Shown: positions 1 to 11,439 of the stretch, in pieces
Layout of the letters: each line of letters begins with the position of its first letter
How positions within the stretch are numbered: position 1 is the stretch's first letter
From: Schistocerca nitens
Lineage: Eukaryota > Arthropoda > Insecta > Orthoptera > Acrididae
Direction of reading: 5' to 3'
Length of the DNA stretch: 64,000 nucleotides
NCBI RefSeq assembly: GCF_023898315.1
Contig: NC_064617.1
Span: forward strand, 619,867,000 to 619,930,999
The notes under the pieces: model-generated
Told to the model about the DNA's origin: nothing
Database searches by the model: none
Seen by the model: the letters and a program-made list of their open reading frames with translations, nothing else
Made by a program: the position numbers and the translations under genes

Positions 1-176
1 ACCACATGTGCAGAGTAAGCAATACTTCTCATACGCTATTTTTGTTGATGTTGCAATTTGAATTTAGCAATATTGGTGTTGCTTTTAACACTAATACAGG
101 GATTATTAAGTTACTTATTCTGAACATATATGTACCAGACACAAATAATCCTGTATTAACAGCTTCTTTGCAACTG

Positions 177-193
177 ATATATATATATATATA
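177..193. repeat. (AT)n microsatellite
   Basis: Short uninterrupted AT dinucleotide run just upstream of the splice acceptor of the first ALP exon. Confidence 0.9.
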
Positions 194-207
194 CCAACAT
201 TGCGCAG

Positions 208-330
208 GATTTGCCGGCAGTGACTCCGAATCCATGCCGTATCAGACTCTCGGCTACGCAAACGGTCCTCAACCTTACCTACAGACGACGAAGGACGGAT
301 CAAGGAGGAATCTGGCCGAAGCCGACACTG
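208..330 (+). CDS. Alkaline phosphatase gene 1, internal exon (C-terminal half)
   Basis: The exon follows acceptor 'cattgcgcag' and ends at a strong donor 'gtaagt' at 331. It is 123 bp, phase 1 at both ends. The translation contains SMPYQTLGYANGP followed by KDGSRRNLAEADT. This matches the alkaline phosphatase segment '(L)PYTxLxYANGPG...R.D.t' that precedes the zinc-ligand histidine region. Alkaline phosphatases are zinc/magnesium phosphomonoesterases, usually GPI-anchored on the outer cell surface in insect gut and nervous tissue. The codon left open at 330 (one base, g) is completed by the next exon at 1952 to give Gly-Asp-Lys, as the family alignment expects. Upstream exons lie outside the window. 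The family call is from recognised motifs, not from a search. Confidence 0.85.
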
Positions 331-1951
331 GTAAGTTTGCATCTGCGTCCTGCAGATAACAGTGCGTTGTGCGCATCTTTGCATACTAGAAAGATATTTG
401 TAATGGATTCAAATCAAAAAGTTAAGAGTTTGACAAAGGGGAAATTTTCAACTAGGCCAACTGTAGGCTTATACGTACCAATAGTCTCTTAATATGTAGT
501 GCAGTTATATTTTTTGTGTAGGACATAAGTCGCAGACACGTGACTCAAGAGCAGAAGTAATCTGAAACAAATGACGGTACCGCTACTTTATATGACCTGG
601 AGAATCGATACATCAGTAGCAGTTTCGATATTTCTTTGTTGAAGTACATCACATGAGCATTGAAAGTTTTCCAGGTGATGGAAAAAGGAGCCGTTAGCAA
701 ATTGAAATGCAAGTATCAAAGAAAACGAGATTTATTGCAACATGACATCTGTTTCCTTCATCTGTATGCCAGAGTGTTTCTTATTATGTCAAAGGCTTAT
801 CTCATTTCACAAAATGTCTTATATATCGAACACTAACGGCCTTCTGCACTTCCTTTATGTACTGCGTTTGATTCTGACAATGCTTGCCGATGAAGAACAT
901 CTACTGTGTTCTGTCTTCTCGGAAATCTTCAGTCTAGTCGCTTATGTCTCCCTATATTTCTTTAACAAAAATATGTTAGTTAGGCAAAGATGAAGAGCTC
1001 TATCGAAGTCAAAAATACCAGCCTGAGCTCCCTCTGGATCTCACGAGAAAATTGGGCAGGCACGCTTTCACGTAATCAATGCTTGCGGGATCATCGTTGA
1101 TACGACAGAGCACACGTTTGCACTTTTTCGTTTTTTAAGAAAGTCATCATATTCCATCGTAAGAAATGTAATGTATCTGTAAAGGACATTGATATGAATG
1201 AGTTACAAGTGTACTTCTGCATCTCTGTGACCTTTTTTAAATACTGTAGCTAAAAGTAAATTTTATGACTGAAGTGGTGGACCCTATTCTTCAGTTTATT
1301 TTGTTGTCTTTTGAGACGTGTGGTGCAGCTCGCCACGATTTCCTCTCTTGTGCCGATCTATTCATCTCAGAGCAGCACCTGCAATCTGAGCCCCGCAATA
1401 AACTTTTGCAAGTTGAGGGGAACTTATAACATTTACCCACCACAAAAAATAGCGTTTCCCCTACTATGAGAATGATAGTTACATCTGTTTGGGGCCCTCT
1501 TACTCCTATTTCTTTTTAACCAGTCTACAATAGTTGAAACCTCCAATATGAACTCCTTACCTCCTTCTGTAAAGCATGTTTAGTTAATGTGATTGACATC
1601 TAAGTATCAGGAAGAAAAACATATACATTAGACAGTAATATTAGCTTGTAAGACAAATGCAGGAACGAGAGATAGCACACGCCGTCCTGTAGAAAGGATG
1701 AAAAATGGAACGTAATCTAGATGCACGATCATTCCATCTGAGGGTGAGAGGCTCCGAGTATCACCGGGATTCTCACCCTCGGATGACGAGCTGCACCGGC
1801 AGCAGGTGTGGCTACTCAGGAATGAGAGGCTCGGTATATTTACAAAGATTTCTTCGATATTCCTTCTTTTCTAACTTATTCGTACATCTATAGAAATGTA
1901 AATGGCAGCCCAGGAAACAAGTAGATAATCCAAAGGGCTGTGCTTCTACAG
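331..1951 (+). other. Phase-1 intron of ALP gene 1
   Basis: This 1621-bp intron links the two ALP exons. It is AT-rich and holds no convincing additional exon. Around 1270-1420 on the minus strand there is a degenerate stretch resembling the 3' tail of the RTE-like LINE also seen at 27.9 kb ('...gagctgca...gacaacaaa'). The hydrophobic 83-codon ORF at 742-993 lacks family signals and is probably chance. Confidence 0.7.
1270..1420 (-). repeat. Degenerate LINE 3' tail
   Basis: Read on the minus strand, the order 'agatcggcacaagagagg', 'gcgagctgcaccacac', 'gacaacaaaa' parallels the 3' end of the LINE copies at 27923-28044 and 53081-53255. Divergence is high, so the assignment is tentative. Confidence 0.35.
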
Positions 1952-2138
1952 GTGACAAGGAGTACGAGTTCCCGTCTATGGTGCCGCTGTATGTGGAGAC
2001 ACACGGTGGGGACGACGTGGCAGTGCTGAGCCGGGGACCCTGGTCTCACCTGCTCACCGGCGTCTTCGAGCAGAACTACATCCCCCACGTCATGGCGTAC
2101 GCCGCTTGCGTTGGCAATGGCCTCACCGCCTGTCACAG
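1952..2138 (+). CDS. Alkaline phosphatase gene 1, late exon with zinc-ligand His
   Basis: The exon lies between acceptor 'gcttctacag' and donor GT at 2139. It is 187 bp, starts in phase 1 and ends two bases into a codon. The translation runs from [19 protein letters not shown] to [19 protein letters not shown](D/E)DVAV holds the histidine that binds a catalytic zinc in the family; [25 protein letters not shown] is the diagnostic late core; the two cysteines of [11 protein letters not shown] correspond to the conserved C-terminal disulfide. All of these are intact, so this paralogue looks catalytically competent in the visible part. The terminal exon, expected to encode the GPI-attachment tail, was not recognised in 2139-20700. 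Phase agreement with exon 208-330 supports one gene. Confidence 0.92.
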
Positions 2139-2202
2139 GTGAAACTTCTACACTATCTTCCCTCACTTACTCTCCAGCTTTTGTGTTAGCCTCTCAAGCC
2201 AC

Positions 2203-2445
2203 AAGGTAACGCAGTGGTCAGTACACTGGACTCACAATCTGGAGGACACGACGTAAATCCGTGTCCGGCCTTACAGATTTAGGTTTTCCGTGATTTGCCT
2301 AAATCTCGTAACTCAAATGGTTAGTTCCTATGGAAGGGCACGGCCGATTTCCTTCTCCGTCCTTCCATAATCCGAGCTTGAGCTCCGTCTCCGATGACCT
2401 CCTTGTCGACGGGACGTTGAACACTAATCTCCTTCTCCTGTACTA
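2203..2445 (+). repeat. tRNA-derived SINE, family C (degenerate)
   Basis: The tRNA-like head 'aacgcagtggtcagtacact' is followed by the family-C hallmark 'gatttaggttttccgtgatt', a 'ggcacggccga' block and 'gatgacctc'. The same modules recur at 5143-5335, 17856-18078 and 28045-28201. This copy is considerably diverged. Confidence 0.7.
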
Positions 2446-3206
2446 ACTAGAACTATCGTGAGTGTACACAGGATATGGGCAAGGAGTAGGGAACGAGTGG
2501 GGGACTTATAGTGTCGGAAACAGTGTCAGTTACCATAACATTCCCACAGCTCGGTAAACCTTGACAACTACCACCATCTGTACTACTCTTACTGTTCATC
2601 TCTCGGCCGCTACAATTTTACCATCTACTCTTCCTCTCTAGAGATTAACTGTAGCTAGAGAGATGACACGTGTCCTACCGACCTTCAGTTAAAATTCCGG
2701 GCTGAGAGACGGCGGGAAGTATGTGAAGCTAAACCCTGTTCCATGATGTTTCGACTTCTACTGTGAGAGACATCTTTGGAGAAGATGTCTCCTACAGTCG
2801 GAGAAGCAACGCCAGGAAATTGTTTCATGTATAGATCACAGCCTCTCAGCCCGGAAGTTTTATCTGGGGTTACAAAATAAAATACACAGTATTGATGTCC
2901 CACAATTATATTTACTTCACCGTTCTTGTTGAACCGGTTTCCACTTTCCATCCACAGACAAGACTAAAATACACATAATATTCAAACAATTAAAATATGA
3001 GACTATAAAGACTAAAACATTAGACGAATCAGTACTGACAAAGTCTCATGTTATACGAACAAAGTAACTGGTAGATGAGATGGATTGGCACAAAATGTAA
3101 CCCAATTGTGTGTGTCAATACTCACTTTTGGCTTCTACCTTCTTATAATCCTCTAGTTTAATGTAATATAAGGTTTATTTGATCATAGCTTCGTTGTTAT
3201 TTCAAT
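2446..3206. other. No recognisable gene
   Basis: AT-rich sequence without an ORF or splice-bordered segment that I can assign. It lies downstream of the last visible ALP gene 1 exon and could hide its short terminal exon. Confidence 0.5.
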
Positions 3207-3218
3207 ATGGTACTGCCT

Positions 3219-3661
3219 ATAATGAAATTTTCACTCTACAGCGGAGTGTGCGCTGATATGAAACTTCCTGGCAGATTAAAACTATGTGCCGAACCGAGAC
3301 TCGAACTCGGGACCTTTGCCTATCGCGGGCAAGTGCTCTACCGACTGAGCTACCCAAGCACGACTCACGCCCCGTCCTCACAGATTTAATTCCACCAGGA
3401 CCTCGTCTCCTACCTTCCAAACTTCACAGAAGCTCTCCTGCGAACCTTGCAGAACTAGCACTCCTGGAAGAAAGGATATTGCGGAGACATGGCTTAACCA
3501 CAGACTGGTGGATGTTTCTAGAATGAAATTTTCACTCTACGGCGGAGTGTGCTCTGATACTAAACTTCCTGGCAGATTAAAACTGTGTGACGGACTTAGA
3601 ATCGAACTCGGGACCTTCGAGTCCCGGTCCGGCACACAGTTTTAATCTGCCAGGAAGTTTC
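3219..3661 (-). repeat. tRNA-containing repeat with 12-bp target duplication
   Basis: The unit is flanked by identical 12-bp copies of 'atggtactgcct' at 3207-3218 and 3662-3673. Inside, the module 'tgaaattttcactctac...ggcggagtgtg...aaacttcctggcagattaaaact' occurs twice (from about 3220 and 3522). The right edge holds an inverted copy of the 'cttcctggcagattaaaact' block at 3634-3661. A tRNA-like cloverleaf sits on the minus strand at 3286-3361. The long duplication is typical of LINE-driven insertion. Confidence 0.85.
3286..3361 (-). other. tRNA-like region inside repeat (not a functional tRNA)
   Basis: On the minus strand the D-arm/A box 'tagctcagtcggtagagc' and the T-arm/B box 'gagttcgagtctc' are nearly ideal. 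A perfect 5-bp anticodon stem (ttgcc/ggcaa) closes a 7-nt loop, cgcgata. The loop has G where universal U33 is expected and the acceptor stem contains a mismatch, so it is read as the promoter head of the repeat. Confidence 0.75.
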
Positions 3662-3993
3662 ATGGTACTGCCTTTTTGCACAGACAATAGTAAAAGGTGA
3701 CGTATCTTAGGAAAAATAATCTTTGTACAGCTATAGACTCTCGCTGATGTTGATTCAACAATCCGTTTGGATTTATGTTTTCTGAGGATGGTTTAGAAAG
3801 CCGAAAGCCGCTTCACAAAGAATTAAAAAAAATATTATCGTGGAATATGAATACTGTGTATTTTAATTTTTAATATGTCTATGTTTCTCCATGTACCGAT
3901 GTAATATTACATAAATTTTGACTGAGGTAAACAACGGTTGTGATGGCCTAGATTGTCTTACTACTCTGTTCTTTCTGCTGTAAATAGTTATAA

Positions 3994-4105
3994 AAATGTT
4001 CAAATGCTGAGGTCATCGTCCCCAGACCTACACACTTCTCAAACGAACTTATGCTAAGGACAACACGAGGACCCATGCGCGAGGCAGGACTCGAACCTAC
4101 GGCGG
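3994..4105 (-). repeat. Degenerate SINE, family A/B related
   Basis: On the minus strand the remnants keep the order of the family: 'gaggcaggactcgaacctac' (B box), 'ctaaggacaacac', and 'gaggtcatcgtcccc' near the tail. Strongly diverged. Confidence 0.6.
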
Positions 4106-5140
4106 TTATCACATTTCCTACTTTCCTCGAGTATTGAAATTACTACCTCTCAATTTCATACTTCACTAGTCCACTGTATTTTCAGCGTTCTTTCATAGCA
4201 CCACGTTCGAAATGCCTCCACTCTGATCTCAGCTGTTTTACCGTAATCCTCACTTCATACCTAAGCTATGACGAGCGTCAGATGTATCCTCTAAAGAATT
4301 CTTCCCCTCTTCCGTCTTCTTCATGCCACAATTTTCGCGCTTCAGAGGAGTCTCTTCACCGAATTATGTATTTCAACATTGCTCGATATCATACTTCCTT
4401 CTGGTGAACAATGACTTCAAATTGTGTTTACTGACACTTGCGCGCACTGATTTTATATTAACAACGATGTCATATGTCATTTTTTCTAGGTTGCATGCTG
4501 TTTTGACCATAGCATAAAAATAAACATACGTACCAGCTAACGGTACTATACCCAGTTTTCCCATCAAAAGAAATGAGAAAAGTCTCACATGCTGTGTAAA
4601 TGTCTTTTACCCAACATAGCATAAGCACTCACATAGCATCGAGATTATGTCCTGTTTTCAGTATTCAGTGTCACATAAAGTTCCAGGACGAACAACCGTC
4701 TTGTGTATCTTGACCTTCAGGGTTGTTGGCATATCGGTGAGTTCCCAGAACTGAGTTGCTTTGGTTCTCTGTTGAAGTTGTCATAGTTTTGTACACGGAA
4801 CTCCTTCTATTAGGGGAGTCCCAACGTCTCACATTTTATGGCGATCAGTTTCCAAATTGACTAATATAGTCGCATCGTGTCTGAACGTATTGCTGCAGCA
4901 CTCAAGATATCATAGCCATGCAGAAATGTTCAATCATTTTTTTCCCCTGATGCTGATCTCCTCTGACGTTGTCCATTACCAGCATGAAGAATAAAGATAA
5001 ATTTATGAGTCCTGATTCTACCCAAGTATGACTGGAATGCTGTTGCGCAATGCACCCAGCTTTTCGTGTTCATGTAGAGAATTGTAATCCATTCGTTGAG
5101 GAGGAGTTTAGTGCTTAACTTCGTGGCGACAACGAGGTCA
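4106..5140. other. No recognisable gene
   Basis: ORFs here are short (at most about 70 codons), lack family motifs, and carry no paired splice signals in frame that I could trust. Confidence 0.5.
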
Positions 5141-5142
5141 TT

Positions 5143-5335
5143 AGAGGCGAAGCACCAGCTCGTATAAGGGCTCGAGAGAGAAGGAAATCGGCTGTGCCCT
5201 TTCAAAGGAACCATCTCGGCATTTAACTTATGCGATTTAGGAAAATCACGAGCAACCTAAATCTCGTTGGCCTGACGCGGGTTTCAACCGTCGTCCTCAG
5301 TTTGCTAACCGCTTTGCTACGTTGCTCGGTTCCAT
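5143..5335 (-). repeat. tRNA-derived SINE, family C
   Basis: Minus-strand copy with the 'gtgccctttcaaaggaacca' block, the 'gatttaggaaaatcacg...aacctaaat' block and a tRNA-like end in 'caaccgtcgtcctc...gctcggt'. Confidence 0.75.
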
Positions 5336-5394
5336 TCGTTGAGATCTTCAAGCTAATTTTGGTCACGGAGACGACATCAAGTTAGAGGACGTGG

Positions 5395-5640
5395 AACACC
5401 GTCAAAAGCCTTCGCTGTATTTAGGGAAGTATTGCAGATTGCATCAGGTGTACCATATTCCGTTACAAAACCACACTTCCTGCCAAGAGTCTGAATTTTC
5501 ATTCGGATACATTCTTCCAGACGTCTTCACTGAATATGGTAAGAGCGAAATTGGACAGTAGCTGGCTCTTTGGCAACTCTTGATCATGGTACTGATTATA
5601 TTTGTCATCCAGTCAGCTTGCTTAACATTTGTTATGACAC
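5395..5640 (-). pseudogene. Non-LTR reverse transcriptase fragment
   Basis: Minus-strand translation contains CPISLLP, matching the YRPISLLP block of non-LTR reverse transcriptases. After a frame change, a weak 'FGF.kg.gT.DAI'-like stretch follows. No other RT block is intact. This is a short, dead LINE remnant. Confidence 0.45.
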
Positions 5641-7079
5641 TGAACATTCAGCCAGGATACCCATCACTGTTATTTCACCGAAGCTTGTATTTTGAAACTA
5701 CATACACCTGGATAACATAGTTTCCTTCTTTACATTATAACGTACTGAAATGTTAGTTCATATAAAGAGACATAACATCTTAGTACGCTTTTACTTTTAC
5801 AGAAATTTTGTACGTTTGTAGATAATCTATCTTCAGGTCATCACATCTTATGAAGCTTACAGTATTATTAGTTTTCTAAATTCCTTTACTTACTTTCAAA
5901 ATTTTGTATCAGTCTCTCGAGACTTTCAAATGATTTAAAGCGAGATATCAATCAAGAATGATGCAATTTTTTTTTATTTTCGTAGCGAACTGTAATTGTG
6001 CTCATAACATAGTTGCCATATTGCATTCTGTTTTGGAGGAAAGATATTTAGGATAATGTAATTTTGTAAATTATTACTTACTATGTCCCAGTATTGTACC
6101 GCATGTATATTAATATTCGTATTTACGTCTTTCTTGTTGCAGAAACAACCATGACTAAACGTAATTTCGTCAGCAATGAAGAAACAATGAAAATGTTTTT
6201 GTAACGTCAGTAACATTAATAAAGCTAATGAACTATAAGGTGAACGTTTGATTTCGCTTTCATCAGCCTATGTAATATTTCTATCCATGCAATCTAACTA
6301 TGAACGAGCACGTTATTGTTCCAAAAATGAGTTTCAGGAAGATGGAGGTTGACTATTCGATACTAGCTTTCTCACATGCAAGTCATATTTGGTTTGGACA
6401 AAACACACACACAGACAACTAAGAGAGTTTAGTGACAGCACTTTGTTTACGTTATCCTCTTTTGCAATAAATGTATCACGTCGATTAATATCACAGTAAT
6501 TCGTTTTGTGAGACAGGAAAATTATGGTGTTCAAATTAACCTCGATGATATAGATTTTATGTCAAATACTAACTCCCATGATATTTCGCTGGAGAAGATT
6601 CTTTCGAAATTGATGAACTTCTGACCATAATTTATTACAAAACAATTTTAGCCGACCTTATAAGTTTCTTGTAAAACATAATCATACAGTAATAGCAACA
6701 GTCGTACATACGGAAGTGTACAGTTGTTTCTCCTCCCAACAAGCTATTGAATAAATACGAAAGAGCCATCGGTGTCTTCTTTTCGGATTAGTGAGCTAAT
6801 GAGAAAACTCAACACAAAAGGAAGAGTGCAAGAGCACAATTATAACAATAATTAGTGTTATAATTTACCTACAACTGCGTTTTCACATATGACAGGCCGC
6901 TTCTTGAGTAAGGTATCTGTTTGTTCTTTATATATTCAGCAGTTTCGATGGAGCTGTTTTAATAACATTACCATAATAATATTACATAACTTGATACAAA
7001 AGTAATACATGAGCTTTCATGTTGTGAGGACGGTTATTAACCGAAACCGTTAGTGATAATATAGGGCATATACAGGCTG
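5641..7079. other. AT-rich stretch without recognisable gene
   Basis: Only short ORFs, with a small (CA)n run near 6402-6415. No supported coding exon or repeat family recognised. Confidence 0.5.
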
Positions 7080-8440
7080 TTTCCGTAAGACTGTGCAAAA
7101 CTTTAACAGGACATGGAGTATGCTCCTGTGAACAATTCGAGGTAGGGAATCTTGGGTCGGAAAAGCCAGCCTAAGGAGATAATAGCAGTAAAATCACATT
7201 ACCATGTACTCTTTTATTTACAGTAGTTACAGTTAACTGCAAACACAATCACTGACTCAATCAACGTACCATTTGTACTGTATCTTAAAAAATGTGCTGA
7301 AACTGACTGACATCAACCTCAATGCAACCATGACATCAGCGAATAAGTTGCTGACGCACCCTGGTGTCTTTCGAATCACAGGCCGCTACAATTCTGGCAA
7401 CTAATTCCACCTCCGTATCCACTGGGGTCTCATACATAAATGATTTTAGATATTCCCATAGAAAATGCTCAAGGGGAGTCAGGTCAGGTGATCTCGTAGG
7501 CCATGGAATAGGACCTCCCCTTCCAGTCCAGCGACCATCAAATACAGAACTGAGGTGGTTGCAGACATCCACACAAGAGTGAGGTGGTGCTGTATCCACG
7601 TCCTCTTACAAACAGCCAAGGGTACGTTCTCCAACAGCTCAGGAAGAACTCTTTCCGCGAACGTCAAGTACAGCGGGCGAGGTAGAAGATACGGCCCAAT
7701 GAGATTTTCGTCTATAATGCCGGCGCAGATATTCACAGCAGAACGTACGTGATGGTGTTATTTTACTACAGCGTGAGGGTTTTCCTCACCCCACACATAG
7801 CTATTCCTCCTATTGGAAATACCATCACTAACAAATGAGGCCTCGTTAGTAAACAGCACGATTCGGAGGAAATCTGGTCGATAAATCCTCTGTCGGAATA
7901 ACCACTGACATGTGGTGCTAAGTCAGTCACAAGCATTGCATGGACTCGTTGTGGGTGATATGGCTGTAATTGTTATCCTTGGATTTCTTTCCACACGATA
8001 GTATGTGCAGCGTCCATTTCACGTTCAATACTACGAGTACTTGTAGTGGGGTCCTCACCTCTTCTTTGAAATTGGATGCGCGAGTGTTCCTTATGTTGCC
8101 AGGTGCCTCGTTTTTTTCCTATAAACCAGTCTCCTGTAATCTTCAGTCGAGATAAATAAACCCTCGTCGTGACGGATGATACCTGTTAGGAAATGGTTCC
8201 CTGTACAGCCTTTCAGCAGCGAGAAAATTGCAACGAACTCCCCATACACAAGGTGTATGTCAGTGAGTTCTGCTAAACTCCACCGGTAGTGCTCCATCGT
8301 ATTGTACTGCACGTCTCTGAATAGCAATGATCAATGAATGGCTCTGTCGTTGATTCGCAGCGCGTTCTGACATGAGACAACGTAAATACTGTACTTTATA
8401 ACAGAGCCACCTTATGGACAAGTAAAGTAAACAAAACCTT
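7080..8440 (-). pseudogene. Tc1/mariner-superfamily transposase pseudogene
   Basis: Coding remnants on the minus strand run from about 8373 (ATG, then SERAANQ) to 7336. Recognisable pieces in order are a helix-turn-helix-like region with 'LAELTDIHLVYGEF', then 'AGIIDENLIGPYLLP', 'LPELLENVPL', and finally 'GGPIPWPTRSPDLTPLEHFLWEYLKS'. The last piece is the classic catalytic-domain end of this DDE group, with the SPDLTPL aspartate. The pieces lie in different frames with stops between them, so the element is dead. A related copy lies at 16040-17140 on the opposite strand. Confidence 0.8.
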
Positions 8441-9234
8441 CGTCATAACTTCCTAGCAATCTTCTTGTTTCTTTGCAGGAAATAAAGAATGTACATGTAA
8501 ATAAACTGCACAGTACGTGTAAACTTGTACGCATGTGAGTTGTAAGTAAACAGGAAAACAGTAATGCTAGACAAAGCGGTAGACAAGGCTACTTCCATAT
8601 CTCCTTATGCTCGCTTCTCCGATCCCAGGTCCCCTACATCAAATTGTTCAGTCCTGTTACATTTTTGCACTCTCTTATGGAAATATCCTGTATATATCCG
8701 CGTGTCGAAGCTGTTGGCAATCGCCTTCAAAAGCGGCCATTGTATTTACCTAATTTAACAATTTTTAAATTTTTTTACTGTGGGGCATTGGAAGAATGTG
8801 ACGTACATCATTCTAATCATCACCAGAGCAGAGCTAATTTCTCGACCGAACAATTAATTGCACGACATCAAACGGAATGCCAAAAATCCTGACTGTGTTT
8901 AATAATCAGTCTTGCAAAGCATTAACTAGATTTACAACACACTGTTTGGACATCAGCTCTAAACTTTTTCGAAAAAGTTTCTATCAAAATAATGTGTTTG
9001 TAAGTGTAGTTATTCGTTTTCAAAACCTTGTCTTCCGAATCGACATTTTAGAAAAATATTCTTTTGAGTGACATACATTTCCCTGATATTTATCGCAATT
9101 TCTAAACATTCAGTATTTCAGTTATTTCGTCAAACCTAGTGTTTTAATAATATCACTGCGTGTAATTGGTGGTAACGAATGAGTATTGTAAGCCGATGTT
9201 ACAGGTAGTGAGTGTTAGTTCTTTTGGCTACAGG
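8441..9234. other. No recognisable gene
   Basis: AT-rich; ORFs up to 82 codons without family signals. Spacer between the transposase pseudogene and the hAT element. Confidence 0.5.
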
Positions 9235-10489
9235 CAGGGGTATCCAACCAGCGGCCCAAATCAAATATCAATGCTGTTCAAGAACCTGTCACACGATCGA
9301 AAAAAAGTATGAAATTCCATCTATATAACGTTATTATAAACTTAATATTTTAAATTTGAAACTCCTGCCGCTCGATGTCATTGTTCCATCCTCTTCTTAA
9401 CATTGCTACCCGTGCTGAACTTGTGCCCCAGAGTCTCGTCCTTGTTACTGGGCAATCCTCCGGAAGCGCTGGTCTGTTATCTTATTGCTACTCCTATTGC
9501 AACTGAGAAACTAGAGATTTAGGGACGTATAACGAAATTAATTAATGGGAAACAAGGAAATTCTGTGTCATAACCGTACAAAGAACGTTTTTCTTCGCAG
9601 TTCTGACCACTAAAAATCGGCAGGAGCTAGAAATCTTCATGTGGTTTGCAGTTATTTTGCTATGTTTGCTATTTAACAGTCCCGTAATTCTGTTATAACA
9701 GGTATAATTTAACATCATATCCACTGCTAAAAATAAGAGCCACATTTAAACGTGAACGTCTCTGTAATGAACTCGCACGAAATCTTCTTACTTTCGTGTG
9801 CAATTTCTACCGCGGCAGATAATCGGCACAAATCAGAACGTGTTAACACCATTCGTGATGTTGGAAGTTGTTTCCCTTGCCGTTTGTCGCACTTCAGCGG
9901 TCATCATGCTACTTCTCCTCACACCCCACCCACAATAGATAACGTTTTTTACACTTGTTTTTTTGGATGGAATGCCTTGAGTACCAATCTGATAGCCAAC
10001 TAAAAGAGAAAAAAACTGATCATGTACGTATCTTTGTTGGACGTTAACAAATCATGCCGAGCCAGAGACAAACATCCCTTGCTTCACAGTCATGCGTTAC
10101 AGATCTCATCGTTGTCTGGAAGAACAACTTTTGTGAACAGTTATTTTCAAGAGTTAATCACACAAAGAGTAAAAATAGAGCCATACTATCACACGAACAC
10201 CTTGGGAATACCCTGAGAACAGCAGCCACTTCGACTCTACCTGACATTGATACATTAATTCCACAAATTCAAATGTCACATTAATTCTATGATTCATTAG
10301 TATATATAAAATTATTAATGAAATCTCATATACAAAATTTGAAATTAATCCCATGTTGCCTTTAGCAAATAAAGAATTCTGAATTAATAAACCCTAAATT
10401 AGTTTGGTATCAAGTATATTACGTGCGATCCAAAAGTTATCGTCTTCTTCCGTTGTGGCCCAGGTAAATTAAATGGATGGAAACCCCTG
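9235..10489 (+). mobile_element. hAT-like DNA transposon, deleted copy with both ends
   Basis: The left end 'caggggtatccaaccagcgg' and the right end 'tggatggaaacccctg' are imperfect inverted repeats of the CAGGGGT(g)TCCAACC type seen at hAT termini. The interior codes, at 10054-10284, for a hAT C-terminal dimerisation remnant: CEQLFSRVNHTKSKN, then LSHEHLGNTLRTA. The RNase-H core is mostly missing, so this is an internally deleted, inactive copy. I could not find a convincing 8-bp target duplication: flanks 'gctacagg' and 'gtttacaa' differ. Confidence 0.72.
10054..10284 (+). pseudogene. hAT transposase C-terminal remnant
   Basis: Open for 76 codons, it contains the hAT dimerisation-domain segment beginning CEQLFSR. 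In intact relatives (GTF2IRD2/ZBED-like transposases) this follows the catalytic core as 'CE.LFS.M...K...R..L.DEHL...L'. It is truncated at its N-terminal side and ends before the right terminal repeat of the same element. Confidence 0.65.
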
Positions 10490-11175
10490 GTTTACAATCT
10501 GGATAAGCGTCCAGTCGTTGCACTGGTCCTAAATATCAGTAAGAACCTCACACAGTATCCCCTCAGCTGATCCATTAAACGTCTGTATCATATCCAATGA
10601 AACTACAGCCGCACCTAAGCGTATATTTTACAAGTTACTGAAATGTTGTACAGAATTACAGCAGATGCAGTAATGTGTATTAAAAATACTTACAGTTTGA
10701 GTTTTTAAGGTTCAATTACCTGATAATTTACCAGTTACTAACATCGTGGAGGGAGAGAATTTTTGTTACCATGACGACATGCTTGTAAATTGTTCAGCGA
10801 ATATTGTTTCTCTGGAAAACGAGCATCATTATGTTACGTTAGAAGCGAGTAAAGCGGTACGTACAGTTCTCGAATGCATCTAGAGGTAAGAGTTTGGTGA
10901 ATAGTGACGTTAACAACCGCATTAAAGTTTATTTGTAGCTGATGTAACAATTGGTTTAAATTCGATCTATTTCTTTAGAAGACGTTCAATACTAACATCA
11001 ATTAAACTTTCAGTCTTGTAAATATCAAACAAAGGTTTATTTTCTGTTTTATTGCTTCCTTTTCTAGATTATGTTCCTGGAAGGCACAAAGTGCATTCAG
11101 TAAGTGATGCAACACCATTTTTCTCGGCCAGTTTCGGTTGAAAAAAAGTGAAATTTGTGGTCATATATTTTGGAA
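10490..11175. other. No recognisable gene
   Basis: AT-rich spacer without ORFs longer than about 60 codons that carry a family signal. Confidence 0.5.
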
Positions 11176-11188
11176 TATTCCCGCTTCA

Positions 11189-11382
11189 AAAAAAAATGGC
11201 TCTGAGCACTATGGGACTCAACTGCTGAGGTCATTAGTCCCCTAGAACTTAGAACTAGTTAAACCTAACTAACCTAAGGACATCACACACATCCATGCCC
11301 GAGGCAGGATTCGAACCTGCGACCGTAGCGGTCTCGCGGTTCCAGACTGCAGCGCCAGAACCGCGCGGCCACTTCGGCCGGC
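11189..11382 (-). repeat. tRNA-derived SINE, family A, with 13-bp TSD
   Basis: Full-length minus-strand copy. It is flanked by 'tattcccgcttca' at 11176-11188 and 11383-11395, identical over 13 bp. The head has the A box 'gtggccgcgcggttct' and B box 'ggttcgaatcc'; the tail ends in an A-run on the element's sense strand. Confidence 0.95.
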
Positions 11383-11439
11383 TATTCCCGCTTCAGCCCC
11401 TCTAGTTTTATGAAGTTCCGACTCGTGGCGGGGCTATAC

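Noticed and set aside
742-993. Hydrophobic 83-codon ORF as a membrane protein
   Set aside because: Lies in the phase-1 intron between two ALP exons and has no family match or splice support.
1888-2166. 92-codon minus-strand ORF
   Set aside because: Shadow of the ALP exon on the opposite strand.
3286-3361. tRNA gene on the minus strand
   Set aside because: The cloverleaf is good but the anticodon loop lacks U33, the acceptor stem is imperfect, and it lies inside a repeat with a target duplication.
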